Below, piece after piece: positions 24,277-36,195 of a stretch of DNA of 64,000 nucleotides. Position 1 is the stretch's first letter. Every line of letters begins with the position of its first letter. Source of the DNA: Dermacentor variabilis (lineage: Eukaryota; Arthropoda; Arachnida; Ixodida; Ixodidae); NCBI RefSeq assembly GCF_050947875.1, contig NW_027460412.1, positions 124,001-188,000 on the forward strand, written 5' to 3'. Both the position numbers and the translations under genes were made by a program. The notes beneath the pieces were generated by a model, which did not search any database, was not told the origin of the DNA, and worked only from the letters and a program-made list of their open reading frames with translations.

Positions 24277-25649
24277 CATGCATATCTTGTGGTTTTGCAG
24301 AAAACAATGTCCGCGTCTACCAAAAGATGCATGTGCATGCTTAACAAGTTGTTTGGCACAAATTCATGCGCGGGTGCTAAAAAGAGCAGCATAGGCGTGC
24401 TTAGCACGTCCTTTGGTAGAAATCCACGTGCGCGTTCTTCTAAAAGCACCATTTGCATGCATATCTTATCGTTTTGCAGAAAACAACGTCCGCGTCTACC
24501 AAAAGATGCATGTGCATGCTTAACAAGTTGTTTGGCACAAATCCATGCGCGGGTGCTAAAAAGAACAGCATGGGCGTGCTTAGCACGTCGTTTGGTAGAA
24601 ATCCACGTGCGCGCTCTGCCAAAAGCACCATTTGCATGCATACCTTGAGGTTTTGCAGATAACTACGTCCGCGTCTGCCAAAAGATGCATGTGCATGCTT
24701 AACAAGTGGTTTGGCACAAATCCATGCGCGGTTTCTAAAAAGAGCAGCATAGGCGTCTTTAGCACGTCGTTTGGTAGAAATCCACGTGCGCGTTCTGCCA
24801 AAAGCACCATTTGCATGCATATCTTTTGGTTTTGCAGAAAACAATGTCCGCGTCTACCAAAAGATGCATGTGCATGCTTAACTAGTTGTTTGGCCCAAAT
24901 CCATGCGCGGGTGCTAAAAAGAGCAGCATGGGCGTGCTTAGCACGTCGTTTGGAAGAAATCCACGTGCGCGTTCTTCCAAAAGCACCATTTGCATGCATA
25001 TCTTGTGGTTTTGCAGAAAACAACGTCCGCGTCTACCAAAAGATGCATGTGCATGCTTAACAAGTGGTTTGGCACAAATCCATGCGCGGGTGCTAAAAAC
25101 AGCAGCGTGGGCGTGCTTCGCACGACGTTTGGTAGAAATCCACGTGCGCGTTCTGCCAAAAGCACCAATTGCATGCACATCTTGTGGTTTTGAAGAAAAC
25201 AACGTCCGCGTCTACCAAAGATGCATGTGCATGCTTAACAACTGGTTTGGCACAAATCCATGCGCGGGTGCTAAAAAGAGCAGCATGGGCGTGCTTGGCA
25301 CGTCATTTGGTAGAACACCACGTGCGCGTTCTGCCAAAAGCACCATTTGCATGCATATCTTGTGGTTTTGCAGAAAACAACGTCCGCGTCTACCAAAGAT
25401 GCATGTGCATGCTTAACAAGTGGTTTGGCACAAATCCATGCGCGGGTGCTAAAAAGAGCAGCATGGGCATGCTCACCACGTCGTTTGGTAGAAATCCACG
25501 GGCGCGTTCTCCCAAAAGCACCATTTGCATGCATATCTTGTGGTTTTGCAGAAAACAACGTCCGCGTCTAACAAAGATGCATGTGCATGCTTAACAAGTT
25601 GTTTGGCACAAATCCATGCGCGGGTGCTAAAAAGAGCAGCATGGGCGTG

Positions 25650-26460
25650 CTTAGCACGTCGTTTGGTAGAAATCCACGTGCGCGTTTTGCCAAAAGCACC
25701 ATTTGCATGCATATTTTGTGGTTTTGCAGAAAACAACGTCCGCGTCTACCAAAAGATGGATGTGCATGCTGAACAAGTGGTTTGGCACAAATCCATGCGC
25801 GGGTGCTAATAAGAGCAGCATGGGAGTGCCTAGCACGTCGTTTGGTAGAAATCCACGTGCGCGTTCTGCCAAAAGCACCATTTGCATGCATATCTTGTGG
25901 TTTTGCAGAAAACAACGTCTGCGTCTACCAAAAGAAGCATGTGCATGCTTAACAAGTCGTTTGGCACAAATCCATGCGCGGTTGCTAAAAAGAGCAGCAT
26001 GGGCGTGCTTAGCACGTCGTTTGCTAGAAATCCACGTGCGCGCTCTGCCAAAAGCACCATTTGCATGCATACCTTGTGGTTTTGCGGAAAACAACGTCCG
26101 CGTCTACCAAAAGACGCATGTGCATGCTTAACAAGTTGTTTGGCACAAATCCATGCGCGGGTGCTAAAAGGAGGAGCATGGGCGTGCTTAGCACGTCGTT
26201 TGGTAGAAATCCACGTGCGCACTCTCCCAAAAGCACCATTTGCATGCATACCTTGTGGTTTTGCAGAAAACAACGTCCGCTTCTACCAAAAGACGCATGT
26301 GCATGCTTAACAAGTGGTTTGTCTCAAATCCATGCGCGGGTGCTAAAAAGAGCAGCATGGGCGTGCTTAGCACGTCGTTTGGTAGAAATCCACGTGCGCG
26401 TTCTGCCAAAAGCACCATTTGCATGCATATATTGTGGTTTTGCAGAAAACAACGTCCGCG
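25650..26460 (+). repeat. Partial copy of the 2,681-bp higher-order unit
   Basis: The run with gatggatgtgcatgctgaac, gtctgcgtctacc, agaagcatg, aagtcgtttggc and tgcggaaaac matches 28,331-29,141 and 31,012-31,822 at shifts of 2,681 bp. It leaves that series near 26,460. Part of 24,790-26,070 also matches 26,576-27,856 at 1,786 bp, so the region is a mosaic. Confidence 0.75.
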
Positions 26461-26829
26461 TCTACCAAAGATGCATGTGCATGCTTAACAAGTTGTTTGG
26501 CACAAATCCATGCGCGGTTGCTAAAAAGAGCAGCATAGGCGTCTTTAGCACGTCGTTTGGTAGAAATCCACGTGCGCGTTCTGCCAAAAGCACCATTTGC
26601 ATGCATATCTTTTGGTTTTGCAGAAAACAATGTCCGCGCCTACCAAAAGATGCATGTGCATGCTTAACAAGTTGTTTGGCCCAAATCCATGCGCGGGTGC
26701 TAAAAAGAGCAGCATGGGCGTGCTTAGCACGTCGTTTGGAAGAAATCCACGTGCGCGTTCTTCCAAAAGCACCATTTGCATGCATATCTTGTGGTTTTGC
26801 AGAAAACAACGTCCGCGTCTACCAAAAGA

Positions 26830-29510
26830 TGCATGTGCATGCTTAACAAGTGGTTTGGCACAAATCCATGCGCGGGTGCTAAAAACAGCAGCGTGGGCGT
26901 GCTTCGCACGACGTTTGGTAGAAATCCACGTGCGCGTTCTGCCAAAAGCACCAATTGCATGCACATCTTGTGGTTTTGAAGAAAACAACGTCCGCGTCTA
27001 CCAAAGATGCATGTGCATGCTTAACAACTGGTTTGGCACAAATCCATGCGCGAGTGCTAAAAAGAGCAGCATGGGCGTGCTTGGCACGTCATTTGGTAGA
27101 ACACCACGTGCGCGTTCTGCCAAAAGCACCATTTGCATGCATGTCTTGTGGTTTTGCAGAAAACAGCGTCCGCGTCTACCAAAGATGCATGTGCATGCTT
27201 AACAAGTGGTTTGGCACAAATCCATGCGCGGGTGCTAAAAAGAGCAGCATGGGCATGCTCACCACGTCGTTTGGTAGAAATCCACGTGCGCGTTCTGCCA
27301 AAAGCACCATTTGCATGCATATATTGTGGTTTTGCAGAAAACAACGTCCGCGTCTACCAAAGATGCATATGCATGCTTAACAAGTGGTTTGGCACAAATC
27401 CATGCGCCGGTGTTATAAAGAGCAGCATGGGCGTGCTTAGCACGTCGTTTGGTAGAAATCCACGTGCGCGTTTTGCCAAAAGCACCATTTGCATGCATAT
27501 TTTGTGGTTTTGCAGAAAACAACGTCCGCGTCTACCAAAAGATGGATGTGCATGCTGAACAAGTGGTTTGGCACAAATCCATGCGCGGGTGCTAAAAAGA
27601 GCAGCATGGGAGTGCCTAGCACGTCGTTTGGTAGAAATCCACGTGCGCGTTCTGCCAAAAGCACCATTTGCATGCATATCTTGTGGTTTTGCAGAAAACA
27701 ACGTCTGCGTCTACCAAAAGAAGCATGTGCATGCTTAACAAGTCGTTTGGCACAAATCCATGCGCGGTTGCTAAAAAGAGCAGCATGGGCGTGCTTAGCA
27801 CGTCGTTTGCTAGAAATCCACGTGCGCGCTCTGCCAAAAGCACCATTTGCATGCATACAATGTGGTTTTGCGGAAAACAACGTCCGCGTCTACCAAAAGA
27901 TGCATGTGCATGCTTAACAAGTTGTTTGGCACAAATTCATGCGCGGGTGCTAAAAAGAGCAGCATAGGCGTGCTTAGCACGTCCTTTGGTAGAAATCCAC
28001 GTGCGCGTTCTTCTAAAAGCACCATTTGCATGCATATCTTGTCGTTTTGCAGAAAACAACGTCCGCGTCTACCAAAAGTTGCATGTGCATGCTTAACAAG
28101 TTGTTTGGCACAAATCCATGCGCGGGTGCTAAAAAGAGCAGCATGGGCGTGCTTAGCACGTCGTTTGGTAGAAATCCACGTGCGCGCTCTGCCAAAAGCA
28201 CCATTTGCATGCATACCTTGAGGTTTTGCAGATAACTACGTCCGCGTCTGCCAAAAGATGCATGTGCATGCTTAACAAGTGGTTTGGCACAAATCCATGC
28301 GCGGTTGCTAAAAAGAGCAGCATGGGCGTGCTTAGCACGTCGTTTGGTAGAAATCCACGTGCGCGTTTTGCCAAAAGCACCATTTGCATGCATATTTTGT
28401 GGTTTTGCAGAAAACAACGTCCGCGTCCACCAAAAGATGGATGTGCATGCTGAACAAGTGGTTTGGCACAAATCCATGCGCGGGTGCTAAAAAGAGCAGC
28501 ATGGGAGTGCCTAGCACGTCGTTTGGTAGAAATCCACGTGCGCGTTCTGCCAAAAGCACCATTTGCATGCATATCTTGTGGTTTTGCAGAAAACAACGTC
28601 TGCGTCTACCAAAAGAAGCATGTGCATGCTTAACAAGTCGTTTGGCACAAATCCATGCGCGGTTGCTAAAAAGAGCAGCATGGGCGTGCTTAGCACGTCG
28701 TTTGCTAGAAATCCACGTGCGCGCTCTGCCAAAAGCACCATTTGCATGCATACCTTGTGGTTTTGCGGAAAACAACGTCCGCGTCTACCAAAAGACGCAT
28801 GTGCATGCTTAACAAGTTGTTTGGCACAAATCCATGCGCGGGTGCTAAAAGGAGGAGCATGGGCGTGCTTAGCACGTCGTTTGGTAGAAATCCACGTGCG
28901 CGCTCTCCCAAAAGCACCATTTGCATGCATACCTTGTGGTTTTGCAGAAAACAACGTCCGCTTCTACCAAAAGATGTATGTGCATGCTTAACAAGTGGTT
29001 TGTCTCAAATCCATGCGCGGGTGCTAAAAAGAGCAGCATGGGCGTGCTTAGCACGTCGTTTGGTAGAAATCCACGTGCGCGTTCTGCCAAAAGCACCATT
29101 TGCATGCATATATTGTGGTTTTGCAGAAAACAACGTCCGCGTCTACCAAAGATGCATATGCATGCTTAACAAGTGGTTTGGCACAAATCCATGCGCCGGT
29201 GCTATAAAGAGCAGCATGGGCGTGCTTAGCACGTCGTTTGGTAGAAATCCACGTGCGCGTTTTGCCAAAAGCACCATTTGCATGCATATTTTGTGGTTTT
29301 GCCGAAAACAACGTCCGCAACTACCAAAAGATGGATGTGCATGCTGAACAAGCGGTTTGGCACAAATCCATGCGCGGGTGCTAAAAAGAGCAGCATGGGA
29401 GTGCCTAGCACGTCGTTTGGTAGAAATCCACGTGCGCGTTCTGCCAAAAGCACCATTTGCATGCATATCTTGTGGTTTTGCAGAAAACAACGTCTGCGTC
29501 TACCAAAAGA
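26830..29510 (+). repeat. 15-monomer higher-order unit (2,681 bp), copy 1
   Basis: Fifteen monomers repeat directly after themselves. Markers in order include gctaaaaacagcagcg, gaagaaaac, ggcacgtcatttggtagaacacc, gctcaccacg, gccggtgttataaag, gatggatgtg, tgcggaaaac and gtctcaaatcc. Copy 2 starts at about 29,511. Confidence 0.85.
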
Positions 29511-32191
29511 AGCATGTGCATGCTTAACAAGTGGTTTGGCACAAATCCATGCGCGGGTGCTAAAAACAGCAGCGTGGGCGTGCTTCGCACGACGTTTGGT
29601 AGAAATCCACGTGCGCGTTCTGCCAAAAGCACCAATTGCATGCACATCTTGTGGTTTTGAAGAAAACAACGTCCGCGTCTACCAAAGATGCATGTGCATG
29701 CTTAACAACTGGTTTGGCACAAATCCATGCGCGAGTGCTAAAAAGAGCAGCATGGGCGTGCTTGGCACGTCATTTGGTAGAACACCACGTGCGCGTTCTG
29801 CCAAAAGCACCATTTGCATGCATGTCTTGTGGTTTTGCAGAAAACAACGTCCGCGTCTACCAAAGATGCATGTGCATGCTTAACAAGTGGTTTGGCACAA
29901 ATCCATGCGCGGGTGCTAAAAAGAGCAGCATGGGCATGCTCACCACGTCGTTTGGTAGAAATCCACGTGCGCGTTTTGCCAAAAGCACCATTTGCATGCA
30001 TATATTGTGGTTTTGCAGAAAACAACGTCCGCGTCTACCAAAGATGCATATGCATGCTTAACAAGTGGTTTGGCACAAATCCATGCGCCGGTGTTATAAA
30101 GAGCAGCATGGGCGTGCTTAGCACGTCGTTTGGTAGAAATCCACGTGCGCGTTTTGCCAAAAGCACCATTTGCATGCATATTTTGTGGTTTTGCAGAAAA
30201 CAACGTCCGCGTCTACCAAAAGATGGATGTGCATGCTGAACAAGTGGTTTGGCACAAATCCATGCGCGGGTGCTAAAAAGAGCAGCATGGGAGTGCCTAG
30301 CACGTCGTTTGGTAGAAATCCACGTGCGCGTTCTGCCAAAAGCACCATTTGCATGCATATCTTGTGGTTTTGCAGAAAACAACGTCTGCGTCTACCAAAA
30401 GAAGCATGTGCATGCTTAACAAGTCGTTTGGCACAAATCCATGCGCGGTTGCTAAAAAGAGCAGCATGGGCGTGCTTAGCACGTCGTTTGCTAGAAATCC
30501 ACGTGCGCGCTCTGCCAAAAGCACCATTTGCATGCATACCTTGTGGTTTTGCGGAAAACAACGTCCGCGTCTACCAAAAGATGCATGTGCATGCTTAACA
30601 AGTTGTTTGGCACAAATTCATGCGCGGGTGCTAAAAAGAGCAGCATAGGCGTGCTTAGCACGTCCTTTGGTAGAAATCCACGTGCGCGTTCTTCTAAAAG
30701 CACCATTTGCATGCATATCTTGTCGTTTTGCAGAAAACAACGTCCGCGTCTACCAAAAGATGCATGTGCATGCTTAACAAGTTGTTTGGCACAAATCCAT
30801 GCGCGGGTGCTAAAAAGAGCAGCATGGGCGTGCTTAGCACGTCGTTTGGTAGAAATCCACGTGCGCGCTCTGCCAAAAGCACCATTTGCATGCATACCTT
30901 GAGGTTTTGCAGATAACTACGTCCGCGTCTGCCAAAAGATGCATGTGCATGCTTAACAAGTGGTTTGGCACAAATCCATGCGCGGTTGCTAAAAAGAGCA
31001 GCATGGGCGTGCTTAGCACGTCGTTTGGTAGAAATCCACGTGCGCGTTTTGCCAAAAGCACCATTTGCATGCATATTTTGTGGTTTTGCAGAAAACAACG
31101 TCCGCGTCCACCAAAAGATGGATGTGCATGCTGAACAAGTGGTTTGGCACAAATCCATGCGCGGGTGCTAAAAAGAGCAGCATGGGAGTGCCTAGCACGT
31201 CGTTTGGTAGAAATCCACGTGCGCGTTCTGCCAAAAGCACCATTTGCATGCATATCTTGTGGTTTTGCAGAAAACAACGTCTGCGTCTACCAAAAGAAGC
31301 ATGTGCATGCTTAACAAGTCGTTTGGCACAAATCCATGCGCGGTTGCTAAAAAGAGCAGCATGGGCGTGCTTAGCACGTCGTTTGCTAGAAATCCACGTG
31401 CGCGCTCTGCCAAAAGCACCATTTGCATGCATACCTTGTGGTTTTGCGGAAAACAACGTCCGCGTCTACCAAAAGACGCATGTGCATGCTTAACAAGTTG
31501 TTTGGCACAAATCCATGCGCGGGTGCTAAAAGGAGGAGCATGGGCGTGCTTAGCACGTCGTTTGGTAGAAATCCACGTGCGCGCTCTCCCAAAAGCACCA
31601 TTTGCATGCATACCTTGTGGTTTTGCAGAAAACAACGTCCGCTTCTACCAAAAGATGCATGTGCATGCTTAACAAGTGGTTTGTCTCAAATCCATGCGCG
31701 GGTGCTAAAAAGAGCAGCATGGGCGTGCTTAGCACGTCGTTTGGTAGAAATCCACGTGCGCGTTCTGCCAAAAGCACCATTTGCATGCATATATTGTGGT
31801 TTTGCAGAAAACAACGTCCGCGTCTACCAAAGATGCATATGCATGCTTAACAAGTGGTTTGGCACAAATCCATGCGCCGGTGCTATAAAGAGCAGCATGG
31901 GCGTGCTTAGCACGTCGTTTGGTAGAAATCCACGTGCGCGTTTTGCCAAAAGCACCATTTGCATGCATATTTTGTGGTTTTGCCGAAAACAACGTCCGCA
32001 ACTACCAAAAGATGGATGTGCATGCTGAACAAGCGGTTTGGCACAAATCCATGCGCGGGTGCTAAAAAGAGCAGCATGGGAGTGCCTAGCACGTCGTTTG
32101 GTAGAAATCCACGTGCGCGTTCTGCCAAAAGCACCATTTGCATGCATATCTTGTGGTTTTGCAGAAAACAACGTCCGCGTCTACCAAAGAT
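29511..32191 (+). repeat. 15-monomer higher-order unit (2,681 bp), copy 2
   Basis: This is a tandem copy of 26,830-29,510 with only scattered differences seen by eye. One example is gatgtatgtg (near 28,975) against gatgcatgtg (near 31,656). Confidence 0.85.
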
Positions 32192-32269
32192 GCATGTGCA
32201 TGCTTAACAAGTTGTTTGGCACAAATCCATGCGCGGGTGCTAAAAAGAGCAGCATGGGCGTGCTTAGCA

Positions 32270-35200
32270 CGTCGTTTGGTAGAAATCCACGTGCGCGTTC
32301 TGCCAAAAGCACCATTTGCATGCATATATTGTGGTTTTGCAGAAAACAACGTCCGCGTCTACCAAAGATGCATATGCATGCTTAACAAGTGGTTTGGCAC
32401 AAATCCATGCGCCGGTGTTATAAAGAGCAGCATGGGCGTGCTTAGCACGTCGTTTAGTAGAAATCCACGTGCGCGTTCTGCCAAAAGCACCAGTTGCATG
32501 CACATCTTGTGGTTTTGCAGAAAACAACGTCCGCGTCTACCAAAGATACATGTGCATGCTTAACAAGTGGTTTGGCACAAATCCATGCGCGGGTGCTAAA
32601 AAGAGCAGCATGGGCGTGCTTAGCACGTCGTTTGGTAGACATCCACATGCGCGCTCTGCCAAAAGCACCATTTGCATGCATATCTTGTGGTTTTGCAGAA
32701 AACAACGTGCGCGTCTACCAAAAGATGCATGTGCATGCTTAACAAGTGGTTCGGCACAAATCCATGCGCGGGTGCTAAAAAGAGCAGCATGGGCGTGCTT
32801 AGCACGTCGTTTGGTAGAAATACACGAGCGCGTTCTGCCAAAAGCACTATTTGCATGCATACCTTGTGGTTTTGCAGAAAACAATGTCCGCGTCTACCAA
32901 AATATGCATGTGCATGCTTAACAAGTTGTTTGGCACAAATCCATGCGTTGGTGCTAAAAAGAGCAGCATGGGCGTGCTTAGTACGTCGTTTGGTAGAAAT
33001 CCAAGTGCGCGCTCTGCCAAAAGCCCCATTTGCATGCATACCTTGTGGTTTTGCAGATAACAACGTCCGCGTCTGCTAAAATATGCATGTGCATGCTTAA
33101 CAAGTGGTTTGGCACAAATCCATGCTCGGGTGCTAAAAAGAGCAGCATGGGCGTGCTGAGCACGTCGTTCGGTAGACATCCACGTGCGCGTTCTGCCAAA
33201 AGCACCATTTGCATGCATATCTTGTGCTTTTGCAGAAAACAACGTCCGCGTCTACCAAACGATGCATGCTTAACAAGTGGTTTGGCAGAAATCCATGCGC
33301 GGGTGCTAAAAAGGCAGCATGGGCGTGCTTAGCACGTCGTTTTGTAGAAATCCACGTGCGCGTTCTGCCAGAAGCACCATTTGCATGCACATCCTTTGGT
33401 TTTGCAGAAAACAACGTCCGCGTCTACCAAACATGCATGTGCATGCTTAACAAGTGGTTTGGCACAAATCCATGCGCGTGTACTAAAAAGAGCAGCATGG
33501 GCGTGCTTATCACGTCGTTTGGTAGAAATCCACGTGCGCGTTCTGCCAAAAGCACCATTTGCATGCATATCTTGTGGTTTTGCAGAAAACAACGTCCGCG
33601 TCTACCAAAAGATGCATGTGCTTGCTTAACAAGTGGTTTGGCACAAATCCATGCGCGGGTGCTAAAAAGAGCAGCATGGGCGTGCTTAGCACGTCGTTTG
33701 GTAGAAATCCACGTGCGCGTTTTGCCAAAAGCACCATTTGCATGCATATATTGTGGTTTTGGAGAAAACAACGTCCGCGTCTACCAAAAGATGCATGTGC
33801 ATGCTTAACAAGTGGTTTGGCACAAATCCATGCGCGGGTGCTAAAAAGAGCAGCATGGCCGTGCTTAGCACGTCGTTTGGTAGAAATCCACGTGCGCGTT
33901 CTGCCAAAAGCACAATTTACATGCATATCTTGTGGTTTTGCAGAAAACAACGTCTGCGTCTACCAAAAGATGCATGTGCATGCTTAACAAGTGGTTTGGC
34001 ACAAATCCATGCGCGGGTGCTAAAAAGAGCAGCATGGGTGTGCTTAGCAGCTCGTTTGGTAGAAATCCACGTGCGCGTTCTGCCAAAAGCACCATTTGCA
34101 TGCATACCTTGTGGTTTTGCAGAAAACAACGTCCGCGTCTACCAAAACATGCATGTGCATGCTTAACAGGTGGTTTGGCACAAATCCATGCGCGGGTGCT
34201 AAAAAGAGCAGCATGGGCGTGCTTAACGTCGTTTGGTAGAAATCCACGTGCGCGTTTTGCCAAAAGCACCATTTGCATGCATATCTTGTGGTTTTGCAGA
34301 AAACTGCGTCCGCGTCTACCAAAAGATGCATGTGCATGCTTAAAACGCGTTTTGGCGCAAATCCATGTGCGGGTGCTAAAAGGAGCAGCATGGGCGTGCT
34401 TAGCACGTCGTTTGGTAGAAATCCACGTGCGCGCTCTGCCAAAAGCACCATTTGCATGCATATCTTGTGGTTTTGCAGAAAACAACGTCCGCGTCTACCA
34501 AAGATGCATGTGCATGCTGAACAAGTGGTTTGGCAAAAATCCATGCGCGTGTGCTAAAAAGAGCAGCATGGGCGTGCTTAGCGCGTCCTTTGGTAGAAAT
34601 CCACGTGCGCCTTCTGCCAAAAGCTCCATTTGCATGCATATCTTGTGGTTTTGCAGAAAACAACGTGCGCGTCTACCAAAAGATGCATGTGCATGCTTAA
34701 CAAGTGGTTTGGCACAAATCCATGCGCGGCTGCTAAAAAGAGCAGCATGGGCGTTCTTAGCACGTCGTTTGGTAGAAATCCACGTGCGCGTTCTGCCAAA
34801 AGCACCATTTGCATGCATATTTTGTGGTTTTCCAGAAAACAACGTCCGCGTCTACCAAAGCTGCATGTGCATGCTTAACAAGTGGTTTGGCACAAATCCA
34901 AGCGTGGGTCCTAAAAAAGCAGCATGGGCGTGCTTCGCACGTCGTTTGGTAGAAATCCACGTGCGCGCTCTCCCAAAAGTACTATTTGCATGCATATCTT
35001 GTGGTTTTGCAGAAAACAACGTCCGCGTCTACCAAAATATGCATGTGCATGCTTAACAAGTGGTTTGGCACAAATCCATGCGCGGGTGCTATAAAGAGCA
35101 GCATGGGCATGCTTAGCACATCGTTTGGTAGAAATCCACGTGCGCGTTCTGCCAAAGCACCATTTATTTGCATGCCTATCTTGTGGTTTTGGAGAAAACA

Positions 35201-35648
35201 ACGTCCGCGTCTACCAAAAGATGCATGTGCATGCTTAACAAGTGGTTTGGAACAAATCCATGCGCGGGTGCTAAAAAGAGCAGCACGGGCGTGCTTAGCA
35301 TGTCGTTTGGTAGAAATCCACATGCGCGTTTTTCCAAAAGCACCATTTGCATGCATATCTTGTGGTTTTGCAGAAAACAACGTCCGCGTCTACCAAAAGA
35401 TGGATGTGCATGCTGAACAAGTGGTTTGGCACAAATCCATGCGCGGGTGCTAAAAAGAGCAGCATGGGCGTGCCTAGCACGTCGTTTGGTGGAAATCCAC
35501 GTGCGCGTTCTGCCAAAAGCACCATTTGCATGCATATCTTGTGGTTTTGCAGAAAACAACGTCCGCGTCTACCAAAAGATGCATGTGCATGCTTAACAAG
35601 TGGTTTGGCACAAATCCATGCGCGGTTGCTAAAAAGAGCAGCATGGGC
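32270..35648 (+). repeat. 3.4-kb near-identical duplication (3,926-bp shift), copy 1
   Basis: About 19 monomers recur at 36,196-39,574 in the same order, down to rare changes such as gtgctgagcacgtcgttcgg, caaacgatgcatgcttaac (a short unit), tgcttaacgtcgtttgg (7-bp deletion), gcttaaaacgcgttttgg and ccaaagcaccatttattt. The open frame of 374 codons at 33,932-35,056 has an identical-looking counterpart at 37,858-38,982. Neither is a gene. Confidence 0.87.
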
Positions 35649-36195
35649 GTGCTTATCACGTCGTTTGGTAGAAATCCACGCGCGCGTTCTGCCAAAAGCA
35701 CCAGTTGCATGCATATCTTGTGGTTTTGCAGAAAACAACGTGCGCGTCTACCAAAAGATGCATGTGCATGCTTAAAAAGGGGTTCGGCACAAATCCATGC
35801 GCGGGTGCTAAAAAGAGCAGCATGGGCGTGCTTAGCACGTGGTTTGGTAGAAATCCACGTGCGCATTCTGCCAAAAGCACTATTTGCATGCATACCTTGT
35901 GGTTTTGCAGAAAACAATGTCCGCGTCTACCAAAAGATGCATGTGCATGCTTATCAAGTTGTTTGGCACAAATCCATGCGTTGGTGCTAAAAAGAGCAGC
36001 ATGGGCGTGCTTAGCACGTCGTTTGGTAGAAATCCACGTGCGCGCTCTGCCAAAAGCACCATTTGCATGCATACCTTGTGGTTTTGCAGATAACAACGTC
36101 CGCGTCTGCCAAAATATGCATGTGCATGCTTAACAAGTGGTTTGGCACAAATCCATGCGCGGGTGCTAAAAAGAGCAGCATGGGCGTGCTGAGCA

